Shown here piece by piece: positions 16,041 through 22,041 of a stretch of 22,041 nt of DNA (positions are counted from its first letter, which is position 1; every line of letters starts with the position of its first letter). This DNA comes from a virus. The notes below the pieces were generated by a model. That model saw only the letters and a program-made list of their open reading frames with translations, made no database searches and was not told where the DNA came from. Location: the IMG/VR virus record IMGVR_UViG_3300006753_000093, positions 1-22,041 of that record; one strand, written 5' to 3'. A program made the translations under genes and the position numbers.

Positions 16041-17282
16041 ATGGCATTAACAAAAGTAAAGAGCGGTATGAGAACGCTGGCAACCGATGAAGTTACCGCA
16101 ACAGAGATTGCCGCTGGTGCAGTCGATACTGCGGAGATCGCTACCGATGCAGTGACTGCAAACGAAATCGCGGCGGGTGCTGTCGCGGCATCAGAGATCG
16201 CATCGACGTTCGATATTTCATCCAAGACGGTAACGCTACCGGCGGCGGCAGTTACTGCTCACGTTACAGCCACAGATATAAAGCCACTGGAAAACAACAT
16301 TGCACTGTTGGGATTTTATCGAGCCATCGATAACAACAAGGCAGTGTACGAAATGCAAGATGTTGTCATCGATAATTTTGAAGATGCGACGGGTGTTACG
16401 TCATCTACAAACGGCAGTCGAGATGCTACGGGTGAATACTACTCGCTCGAAGGCGATGGAACCTTTGGCTACGGAGACAGTATTTCAATTACTTGGACAG
16501 CATTTGTTTCGGGTGAAGCCAGTCCACGTTCAGTCCCAAATTTAGAAGATAACAGCACTGCATATGCTAACGGAACTGGTGCCACATCGAACTGGCAAAT
16601 TCAAGCCGATCTTGGAGCGGAGTACAACATAACAGGGTGGCAAGGTTACCACTCACAAGCAAACGGCATGGTTGCTACGGCACAGATGATGACTAAAGAC
16701 TCCGCTTGGTCTACGTCAACTTGGAACGATGGCACGGCAACCATCAATACATCATCCGGTGGATTGACCGCATCAACAGGAATTACCAGTGTTAGCGGAA
16801 CCACGATCAATGTCACCAACGGAACGGGATGGAAGAAAGTAACGTTCAGTGGCGTCACCACACGTTATATCGCTTGGCAAAACATGACGACTCAAGTGGG
16901 TAACGGGAATCACTACTGCGAGGAAGTTCAGATTTTTCACCGCTCACCTACCAACGCGACTGGCAACGTTATCAGCACGACCACTACTGCAAAAACTCAG
17001 CCGACTAAAGCCAGTGGTTTATTAATGATTGAGAACGCAGGTGGTACGGCAGTGCTGAATACAGACATCAAGATGTACGCCAGTCGGGATGCCTCTACAT
17101 ACACGCAAGGTACTTTGGTAGACGAAGCAACATGGGGAACTAACAAAAAAGTTTTAGCCTTCAACGACCTCGACATCTCTGGACAACCCTCCGGCACATC
17201 GATGCGATGGAAACTCGAATGGGCGAACCAAGCAACCGCCAAGAACACGCGCATCCACGGTGTTGCGCTCATGTGGAAATAA
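16041..17282 (+). CDS. Modular tail fibre paralogue 3, discoidin-like, most diverged (413 aa)
   Basis: A short N-terminal lead (MALTKVKSGMRTLATDEV) is followed by 10-residue repeats of the type AV[TDA]..EIA.. (residues 18-55). The linker at 60-75 matches paralogue 2, and 20 bases of DNA are identical (14979-14998 and 16221-16240). Its later linker is changed: ALLGFYRAIDNNKAVYEM replaces the usual TLALHSAI...YNLS. Residues about 160-300 look discoidin-like: NWQIQADLGAEYNITGWQGY, WKKVTFSGVTTRYIAWQ, HYCEEVQIF. The C-terminal module (308-413) is the most diverged and ends HGVALMWK, although the core GTAVLNTDIKMYAS and KLEWANQAT are recognisable. The gene overlaps nothing and is followed by a 4-base gap. 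Confidence 0.77.
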   Translation: MALTKVKSGMRTLATDEVTATEIAAGAVDTAEIATDAVTANEIAAGAVAASEIASTFDISSKTVTLPAAAVTAHVTATDIKPLENNIALLGFYRAIDNNKAVYEMQDVVIDNFEDATGVTSSTNGSRDATGEYYSLEGDGTFGYGDSISITWTAFVSGEASPRSVPNLEDNSTAYANGTGATSNWQIQADLGAEYNITGWQGYHSQANGMVATAQMMTKDSAWSTSTWNDGTATINTSSGGLTASTGITSVSGTTINVTNGTGWKKVTFSGVTTRYIAWQNMTTQVGNGNHYCEEVQIFHRSPTNATGNVISTTTTAKTQPTKASGLLMIENAGGTAVLNTDIKMYASRDASTYTQGTLVDEATWGTNKKVLAFNDLDISGQPSGTSMRWKLEWANQATAKNTRIHGVALMWK

Positions 17283-17286
17283 AAAT

Positions 17287-18747
17287 ATGAGTTACATAGG
17301 AAACGAACCGAGGTTTACTCAGTTCCCATCTAAGTTCTTTAATGGGGACGGCTCCGCAATGACGGTGACCCTAGACTATGCTCCACCTAATGATGCCGCC
17401 TTACTGGTCTTCATAGACGGGGTAAGACAGGATACTGATGCGTATAACTGTACAGGAACGAGTTTAACTTTTACTGGCGCAGTACCCACTGGAACCGCTA
17501 ACGTACAAGTAGTTCACATGGGGCTGACGCTGGACGTAGGTGTACCCGGTGATGATACAGTCACTGCGGCGAAGATTCAGGATGATGCAGTAACGTCTGC
17601 TAAAATAGTAGATGGTGCAATCGTGAACGCCGACATCAATGCGAGTGCGGCGATTGCACAATCCAAACTGGTAAACATAGTGGACGCAGACATAGATGCG
17701 TCAGCGGCAATCGGTGCGGGTAAGTTGGCATCGACTCTTAACTTGGCGAGCAAGACAGTTACATTACCAGCCGCATCAGTTACTGCTCATGTAACTGCGT
17801 TCGATGACGTTCCAATACGAAATGACATTGCGACTTTAGCACTACACTCAGCAATCTCTGATGACAGAGTAGCCTTCAATTTATCCAACGCCTTTGTGGA
17901 TCAGTTCCAAGATGATACCGGACTGGATGTAGAAACATCGACTGACCGACACGCAAGTGAATACGTGAAGATTGCGGCAGGGGCAGAGACACTACTTGCA
18001 CATGATGTTGGAACCATCGACTCCACAAATTTCACTGTGGGTAGCACACCTGAAAACCTCTACGACGGCATTCATTCGACTACCGCGGGGGCTACAGCCT
18101 CTGCAGAACCGAGTTGGGTTATTTATGATTTTGGTTCGGGGAACGCAAAACTTCTAACCAAGACCATAACGTATGGGCGTGAAAACAGTGGGGGATATGG
18201 TGGTTACGATTACTACGATCCAAGTATAACGATCAATGTTTTAGGGTCTAACGATAATAGTAGTTACACCGACTTGGGTGGTGCTGTTACTTTTACGGAC
18301 ACGGCATCTCCAAACCCTCAAACCATTACGCACACGACGACGACTGCTTATAGATATGTCAAAACAACATTGTCTGCCGGTGACATAATGACTGAAGTAC
18401 AACATTACAACGTGCCAGATGTTGCGGCTGGTAATTTTACGTCTGTTACTCAAACCGCTTTAGCAACCGTTAGCAAGATGAGCATCATCGTGCTTTATAA
18501 AAATACTCTAGGCACGGCAACGCTTAACACAGATTTGGTTGCGTCAGTTTCATCCAATGGGGGTACAAATTACAACGCCGCTACACTGACTGCGGGAGGC
18601 ACATTTTCGACTGGGATTCTTATTGCTAAATCGAACGACATAACAATCAGCAATACCGGCACTGCCCCTAAATATAAAATTGCTTTCGCTAATCAAGCAA
18701 CAGCAACTAAAGCGACAGAGATACACGGTGTGGCACTTCTTTATTAG
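17287..18747 (+). CDS. Modular tail fibre paralogue 4, discoidin-like central domain (486 aa)
   Basis: The start is ATG 17287 (MSYIGNEPRF), chosen because it aligns with paralogue 1 (MSYLGRTQNK); the frame runs nine codons further upstream into the preceding gene. Residues 1-80 form the N-terminal beta domain (LDYAPPNDAALLVFIDGVRQ at 29-48). Residues 92-150 are AKI/ADI repeats, and the linker is at 155-212. Residues about 247-375 are discoidin-like: ENLYDGIHST, SWVIYDFGSGNAKLL, INVLGSNDNSSYTDLG, AYRYVKTTLSAGDIMTEVQHY, matching the usual strand order. Residues 381-486 are the shared C-terminal module ending HGVALLY. No clear ribosome binding site precedes the start (AAATAAAAAT), so it may depend on coupling to paralogue 3. 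Confidence 0.8.
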   Translation: MSYIGNEPRFTQFPSKFFNGDGSAMTVTLDYAPPNDAALLVFIDGVRQDTDAYNCTGTSLTFTGAVPTGTANVQVVHMGLTLDVGVPGDDTVTAAKIQDDAVTSAKIVDGAIVNADINASAAIAQSKLVNIVDADIDASAAIGAGKLASTLNLASKTVTLPAASVTAHVTAFDDVPIRNDIATLALHSAISDDRVAFNLSNAFVDQFQDDTGLDVETSTDRHASEYVKIAAGAETLLAHDVGTIDSTNFTVGSTPENLYDGIHSTTAGATASAEPSWVIYDFGSGNAKLLTKTITYGRENSGGYGGYDYYDPSITINVLGSNDNSSYTDLGGAVTFTDTASPNPQTITHTTTTAYRYVKTTLSAGDIMTEVQHYNVPDVAAGNFTSVTQTALATVSKMSIIVLYKNTLGTATLNTDLVASVSSNGGTNYNAATLTAGGTFSTGILIAKSNDITISNTGTAPKYKIAFANQATATKATEIHGVALLY

Positions 18748-18756
18748 GAATAAAAC

Positions 18757-18837
18757 ATGGCGATCACAAAAGTAACTTCTGGGGTTCGAGACATCGCAAC
18801 TGGCGAAGTCGTAGCGGGTGACTTGGGGTGGAGTTAA
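18757..18837 (+). pseudogene. Truncated fifth fibre paralogue (26 codons)
   Basis: Starts at ATG 18757 after TTAGGAATAAAAC, the same stop/ribosome-binding arrangement as between the other fibres. The product MAITKVTSGVRDIATGEV followed by VAGDLGWS aligns with the start of paralogue 3 (MALTKVKSGMRTLATDEV) and then ends at TAA 18835-18837. It keeps a working start site but has lost repeats, linker, central domain and C-terminal module. It is best read as a deletion remnant at the end of the fibre array. A functional 26-aa peptide cannot be ruled out. Confidence 0.65.
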
Positions 18838-18838
18838 T

Positions 18839-18871
18839 ATGACCCTAATACCCGTAGATAATGTCGAATGA
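18839..18871 (+). CDS. Possible 10-codon leader frame, coupled to the next gene
   Basis: ATG 18839 follows GGTGGAG at good spacing and reads MTLIPVDNVE, stopping at TGA 18869-18871. That stop overlaps the ATG of the secreted-protein gene (18868) as ATGA. The downstream ATG has no ribosome binding site of its own, so ribosomes finishing this frame could restart there. Too short to support by composition. Confidence 0.35.
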   Translation: MTLIPVDNVE

Positions 18872-19218
18872 GAATTAAATCCGTCCTGATAGCCGCCTTC
18901 ATGGCGGCTTTTTTAATGCCCGTTCAGGCGAAAATGTTCCCTACAGAATTCCCGATCAAGAGTGTCTGTTGGAACGATGTTGATGAGGCCATTACATATC
19001 ATCAAGAAGTGTTAGGCGAGTACCCTATTGGAAAGGGGTGGATCAATAACAAACAAGGCCCATCATTTGGAGCCATCATGTTTAACCCCAACAAACCTTC
19101 TTGGACGTTCCTAAGTTTTCATAAGGGGGAAGAGGGCGTAATAGTTTGCGCTATTACTGGTGGAACTGTTTGGGAAATAATACACCTCGGAGATGAGGGT
19201 GGGAAACTAGAGTTATGA
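18868..19218 (+). CDS. Small exported protein of unknown function (116 aa)
   Basis: A Sec-type signal peptide is clear: MRIK, hydrophobic core SVLIAAFMAAFLMPV, then QA-KM as a probable signal peptidase I site after residue 21. There is no lipobox cysteine, so the mature protein of about 95 residues should be periplasmic. It has two cysteines (CWNDVDEAITYHQ near 34 and VIVCAITGG near 93), which could pair, and a WTFLSFHKGEE strand. The family is not recognised. The stop overlaps the next start (ATGA at 19215). A terminator hairpin lies within the signal-peptide codons (18891-18914). A periplasmic role in lysis or superinfection exclusion is possible but unsupported. Confidence 0.72.
   Translation: MRIKSVLIAAFMAAFLMPVQAKMFPTEFPIKSVCWNDVDEAITYHQEVLGEYPIGKGWINNKQGPSFGAIMFNPNKPSWTFLSFHKGEEGVIVCAITGGTVWEIIHLGDEGGKLEL
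18891..18914 (+). terminator. Intrinsic terminator inside a coding region
   Basis: AGCCGCC (18891-18897), loop TTCAT (18898-18902), GGCGGCT (18903-18909), with six T in 18909-18914. The 7-bp GC-rich stem and T tract meet the usual criteria. It lies in codons 8-16 of the exported protein, about 145 bases after the last complete fibre gene, so it could end the fibre transcript or act as an attenuator. Confidence 0.7.
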
Positions 19219-19478
19219 GCAACGGGAACCAACTGAATAAAAGCCTGTCTGTAGGACACATAGTGGCCACGGTAGGTTTGATAATCGGTGGTTTCACGTT
19301 TATATACGATCTAAGGGAGAGTGTGGCAATACAGGAATTTCAGCTTACTTCTTTAGAAGATAGGATGGGAAGGATAGTCGAAAGAACCGATGACCAATTT
19401 GATGCCATAATGAGTAGATTTAACGTATTAGAGGAGAAATTAGATGCACTTGTTTTATCTACCCACATTAACGAATGA
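19215..19478 (+). CDS. Membrane-anchored coiled-coil protein, possible lysis protein (87 aa)
   Basis: One transmembrane segment at about residues 13-30 (VGHIVATVGLIIGGFTFI) follows a short polar N-terminus. A helical region (about 35-80) has heptad-like hydrophobic spacing: FQLTSLEDRMGRIVERTDDQF, FNVLEEKLDALVL. This N-terminal-anchor plus coiled-coil layout is seen in holin-like and inner-membrane spanin-like phage proteins, and also in fibre-proximal membrane proteins of unknown role. No endolysin is in the window to support a lysis cassette. Overlaps the preceding gene as ATGA and the following 44-aa frame by 35 bases. Confidence 0.7.
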   Translation: MSNGNQLNKSLSVGHIVATVGLIIGGFTFIYDLRESVAIQEFQLTSLEDRMGRIVERTDDQFDAIMSRFNVLEEKLDALVLSTHINE

Positions 19479-19578
19479 TGTTGAGTGGAAAAAAATTGCT
19501 TTACGCACCTACTTGTGCTGGTCTGTCTGTGTTGACATGGCGGCTTTAGCGGGAATCCTTTGGTATATATTTAAGTGA
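19444..19578 (+). CDS. Hidden small membrane protein (44 aa), overlapping frame
   Basis: ATG 19444 is preceded by GAGGAG at 19431-19436, seven bases away, one of the better ribosome binding sites in the window. The 44-aa product has a polar start with a charged EWKK near residue 14, then a hydrophobic stretch at about 20-43 (TYLCWSVCVDMAALAGILWY) ending in FK. It begins inside the 87-aa gene in another frame and ends nine bases before the start at 19588. Without it, 19479-19587 would be an unusually long gap here. A holin-like or regulatory membrane peptide is possible; the family is not recognised. Confidence 0.55.
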   Translation: MHLFYLPTLTNDVEWKKIALRTYLCWSVCVDMAALAGILWYIFK

Positions 19579-19587
19579 GGAATAATT

Positions 19588-19983
19588 ATGGCAGTTGAAG
19601 ATAAGAAAGTTATTGAAAGCCCACTTCAGAATGTTGCTATGAAAAAGGTTTATGAAGCTAAGAAGAAGGCACAAGAAGTAACGACAGATACCAAGCCAAC
19701 TTATCCAGCAGTTAAAACTCCATCAACATTGAAAACAGTAGGCAAGGGGACAGATTTCAAAATGGGCGGTTATCCAGAAGGAGTTCCACCCGGTGCTAAT
19801 AAAACGCGGTGGGATTATGATGATGTCTCTAAAAAGTACTTGATAGGAGATGCCAAGGAATCAAAACGGCGTTCCCTATGGGACAATTACCGATCAATTC
19901 ATAAAAAGCAGGGCAGACGCGCATCTTCTTTTGTTAAAGAAGTTATGTCGAAGCCTAGCGTGAGAAGTATGAAATATGGCTAA
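19588..19983 (+). CDS. Basic hypothetical protein, possibly virion-associated (131 aa)
   Basis: Rich in Lys and Arg throughout, with a Lys-rich N-terminal helix (MKKVYEAKKKAQEV), a Pro/Thr linker (about 33-50), a Gly/Pro segment GGYPEGVPPGANKTRWDYDD (about 60-80), and a basic C-terminus (KESKRRSLWDNYR, KKQGRRASS). No membrane segment. GAGG at 19577-19580 is its ribosome binding site. It overlaps the 340-aa gene by 8 bases, so the two are probably made together. The charge suggests DNA or RNA contact, for example a packaged or internal virion protein; this is inferred from composition. Confidence 0.68.
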   Translation: MAVEDKKVIESPLQNVAMKKVYEAKKKAQEVTTDTKPTYPAVKTPSTLKTVGKGTDFKMGGYPEGVPPGANKTRWDYDDVSKKYLIGDAKESKRRSLWDNYRSIHKKQGRRASSFVKEVMSKPSVRSMKYG

Positions 19984-20998
19984 AGTAACTTTTGACCAAT
20001 GGAAGGAAAACGTAACGTGGAAGGGCGTTAGGTTAGGTGAGGATGAATCCTCTGATGAGGCGATGTATCAGAACTATTCGACTGAGTACGATGCCGCTGA
20101 TGCCGCCGCTCAGAAGGCGATGAATGTTTCCCACGGATTTTCCAAATTTAATACAGAAGCTGGCGACAATATATTAGATTGGGAAGACAAACCAGAAGGG
20201 CCGGGAGAATGGGAAGCCCCAGACGAGCCATCATATACTCCGCAACTTGGCGGGGCTACTACTGTAGACGAATTTGGTTATGGTAAAACGGCTGTTGCTG
20301 GACAACCTGTTCTGCCTACTCCGTTAACTATTCCGGCTCCAGATCAGAGGGCTGTTAAGCCAGAAGAATTGGTTGAGCATAGACTGACTGAGTTTATGAA
20401 GGAGTCAAACCCTTTCACTCAAATGGCTATTACTCAGTCTAAACAACAGTCAATAGCGGCGGGGCAATTCAATACCAGCATGATGATTGATTCTGGTCTT
20501 TATCTTGCCGCCAAAGTAGGACTTGATGTAGTTAGGGACGACGCCGCATGGATTCGCGCTCAAAAACTTGAGAACCAACGAGCCGCGAATAATTTCCTCT
20601 TTGAAGACTGGAAGACTAAAAATCAATTCACGCTGACTGATTATGGCGCAAGAATAACCACCTACAATCAGGCATTAGAGAAAGCCCATACCAAAAATGA
20701 GAACGCCCTAGAAAGATATTGGAAGAAAGAGCAAAATCGACTGGACAGGGAACTAACTGTTTGGCGTGATCGGTACAAAGGTTCATTAGAAAAATGGTTG
20801 GCTGATAAAGAGTACACAGCCGACGAAACTTCAGGCATGAAAGACTGCGTGGAGAATGCATTACAAAGATGGCAGACGGCTGTTGCCAATATTGATCTTG
20901 AATACACAAAAGACGAGATGAGTGTTGACGCTTACAATCATGCTATCCAAAGTGCGTCTCAAATGAGGGATCGAGAGGTATCTGCCTGTAGGCTATGA
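19976..20998 (+). CDS. Helical hypothetical protein, possible internal virion/ejection protein (340 aa)
   Basis: Residues 1-60 are acidic and helical, about 60-130 are Pro/Glu-rich and probably disordered, and about 130-325 are strongly helical. The segment around 140-200 (FTQMAITQSKQQSIAAGQFNTSMMIDSGLYLAAK... NQRAANNF) has the spacing 'Q..Q...rG..NSSM...a...a......DA......NQ..aN' that I associate with virion-associated proteins of marine podoviruses, where Gln/Asn-rich helices are frequent. Two Cys lie near the C-terminus (about 291 and 338). No enzymatic motif is visible. It sits downstream of the fibres and ends in an ATGA overlap with the GNAT gene. The ejection role is inference from composition and position. 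Confidence 0.65.
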   Translation: MAKVTFDQWKENVTWKGVRLGEDESSDEAMYQNYSTEYDAADAAAQKAMNVSHGFSKFNTEAGDNILDWEDKPEGPGEWEAPDEPSYTPQLGGATTVDEFGYGKTAVAGQPVLPTPLTIPAPDQRAVKPEELVEHRLTEFMKESNPFTQMAITQSKQQSIAAGQFNTSMMIDSGLYLAAKVGLDVVRDDAAWIRAQKLENQRAANNFLFEDWKTKNQFTLTDYGARITTYNQALEKAHTKNENALERYWKKEQNRLDRELTVWRDRYKGSLEKWLADKEYTADETSGMKDCVENALQRWQTAVANIDLEYTKDEMSVDAYNHAIQSASQMRDREVSACRL

Positions 20999-21441
20999 TA
21001 CGTGATGCGACCTTAAAAGACATTCCAGAGTTAATAGAGTTCCTGAAACCCTTCCACGATGAGGGGGGCTATATGGACATATCTATTGACGCGAAGGTTA
21101 TGAAAATTAACCTTCAAAATATGCTCTCTTCGCCCATGCATAAGATATGGGTCGTGGAGAGAGATGGCGAAATATGTGCCTCTCTTGGCGTTGTCAGTAC
21201 GGAAATATGGTATTCCAAACGGCATTACGCCACAAATCTATTTCTTTGCTCTAACAACAAAGGTAAAGGATCGGCTGGCTTTCTCTTGAGGAAGTTTAAG
21301 AAGTGGTGTGATTCCCGACCAATAATCAGGGATGTCACTCTGGGAATAACTAGCGAAATAGGTGATATAAAACGTGTTGAACAACTTTATCAAGCGATTG
21401 GATTCAAACGCCTCGGCGGTTTATTCAGGTTAAAAATATGA
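20995..21441 (+). CDS. GNAT-family N-acetyltransferase-like protein (148 aa)
   Basis: Probably moves an acetyl group from acetyl-CoA to an amine. The N-terminus MIRDATLKDIPELIEFLKPF is the typical first strand and helix of GNAT proteins. The strand IWVVERDGEICASLGVV (51-67) matches the central 'v.e.dg.ivG' strand. NKGKGSAGFLLRKFKKWC (88-105) matches the acetyl-CoA pyrophosphate loop and its helix, in the 'R/Q..G.G/A' position with K in place of R. RVEQLYQAIGFKRLGG (127-142) is the usual C-terminal 'a..lY.k.GF' motif. The length is normal. It overlaps both neighbours as ATGA. The substrate is unknown. GNAT-like genes beside virion genes recur in marine phages. Confidence 0.78.
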   Translation: MIRDATLKDIPELIEFLKPFHDEGGYMDISIDAKVMKINLQNMLSSPMHKIWVVERDGEICASLGVVSTEIWYSKRHYATNLFLCSNNKGKGSAGFLLRKFKKWCDSRPIIRDVTLGITSEIGDIKRVEQLYQAIGFKRLGGLFRLKI

Positions 21442-22041
21442 GTTTATTCAAATCTACTAAGAAGAAAGGTTTCTTTTCCAAGTTTAAGAAGATGGTAAAG
21501 AAAATTGCAACGGTGTTGCTGATAGCCGCCGCTGTATATTTCGGCGGAGCATACTTAATGAGTATGGGAGCCGGACATGCCCAAGCCGCATCCGTGGCGG
21601 GGTCGTTTACCAAATCTGCTGGCGTCTGGAAATCTTTTCTTTCTGGAATAACGAATGGAACTGCTTCATCTTCCGCCGTTGCATATGCAGAAGCCTCGTA
21701 TAAGGCTATGCAAACCGGTGCTACGGTAGCAGAGTCAGCACTCGCTGGAACTGTCGCATCTCAGGGTGTTGGTCAGAGTTTACAAGTTAGTGATGCTATC
21801 AATAATGGTGTAGCGGCTGTAAATGATAGTAGACAATTAGATGCAACTTCTCCCGATATACCCGTATTAAAGAAGGTCAATCAAATTGTAGGCCAAAGGT
21901 CTGTTGAAGAGGTTGTTGAAGAAGTTGATCCGAATACCACCACAAATTTAATCACTGGACAGACAGTTGATCGTGGTACTGATATCAGTGCGTCTTCTAT
22001 AAATGCGGCGGCAAATCGTGAGGTAGCCGATACAGGGGGAA
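21438..22041 (+). CDS. Membrane-anchored Ala/Ser-rich protein, 3' end outside window
   Basis: Starts at ATG 21438, overlapping the GNAT stop as ATGA, and stays open for 201 codons to the window edge. A very basic N-terminus (KSTKKKGFFSKFKKMVKK, residues 5-22) is followed by one transmembrane segment at about 23-44 (IATVLLIAAAVYFGGAYLMS). The rest is rich in Ala, Ser, Val and Gly with helical stretches (SVAGSFTKSAGVWKSFLSG, ATVAESALAGTVASQGVG) and an acidic patch (VEEVVEEVDP near 157). The basic-then-hydrophobic start predicts the N-terminus inside the cell. Large Ala/Ser-rich proteins with a membrane segment late in podovirus virion modules are often ejection or internal virion proteins. The family is not recognised. 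Confidence 0.7.
   Translation, partial: MSLFKSTKKKGFFSKFKKMVKKIATVLLIAAAVYFGGAYLMSMGAGHAQAASVAGSFTKSAGVWKSFLSGITNGTASSSAVAYAEASYKAMQTGATVAESALAGTVASQGVGQSLQVSDAINNGVAAVNDSRQLDATSPDIPVLKKVNQIVGQRSVEEVVEEVDPNTTTNLITGQTVDRGTDISASSINAAANREVADTGG

Noticed and set aside
10578-18747. Diversity-generating retroelement variable region in the fibre genes
   Set aside because: No reverse transcriptase, template repeat or adenine-biased variable block is visible; the paralogues differ by whole domains.
19475-19549. Alternative 24-codon frame starting MMLSGKK, overlapping the 87-aa stop as ATGA
   Set aside because: Shorter, without a clear membrane segment or lipobox, and weaker ribosome binding than the 44-codon frame at 19444.
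19532-19571. TTGACA and TATATT resembling a sigma-70 promoter
   Set aside because: The spacing is about 26-28 bases instead of about 17, and the elements lie within coding sequence.
21520-21550. CCGCCG/CGGCGG inverted repeat
   Set aside because: Long loop, no T tract, and inside a transmembrane-segment coding region; not a terminator.

Overview
The window is a densely packed stretch of a tailed-phage (or prophage) genome carrying the virion-structure genes. Every gene found lies on the + strand. There is no gap over about 120 bases, and junctions are typically ATGA, TAATG or TTGA overlaps. Gene order (portal, scaffold, major capsid protein, head-to-tail adaptor, tail nozzle, fibres) with no tape-measure or major tail protein points to a short-tailed, podovirus-like particle. 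Several small proteins (a DUF6356-like membrane protein, a roughly 115-residue beta protein next to the fibres, a GT9-like glycosyltransferase, a GNAT-like protein) have the look of uncultured marine phages. The host cannot be determined from the sequence; a marine Gram-negative, perhaps alphaproteobacterial, host is an inference.

Region 1 (1-5280) is the head module: the end of an upstream gene, a 103-aa protein, a P22-like portal, a small membrane protein with a TTG start, a 92-aa protein, a scaffold-like protein, the major capsid protein and a 57-aa protein, closed by a strong intrinsic terminator at 5254-5280. Region 2 (5292-10578) holds an 80-aa and a 400-aa unknown protein, a GT9-like glycosyltransferase whose conserved N-terminus has no canonical start codon, the adaptor, and a nozzle protein with a duplicated insertion.

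Region 3 (10578-18837) is the most distinctive part. A 723-aa fibre contains three 72-residue repeats and five 12-residue repeats. A small beta protein follows, then four tandem fibre paralogues (560, 409, 413 and 486 aa). These share a linker and a C-terminal module of about 105 residues but carry different central domains: one LamG-like and three discoidin-like. A 26-codon fragment of a fifth fibre closes the array. The layout suggests a receptor-binding repertoire built by duplication and domain exchange.

Region 4 (18838-22041) starts with a 10-codon reading frame overlapping the start of a secreted protein, whose signal-peptide codons contain an intrinsic-terminator hairpin. Then come an 87-aa membrane/coiled-coil protein, a hidden overlapping 44-aa membrane protein, two probable virion-associated proteins, a GNAT-like acetyltransferase and a membrane-anchored protein cut by the window end. 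No integrase, polymerase, endolysin, tRNA or CRISPR array was seen.
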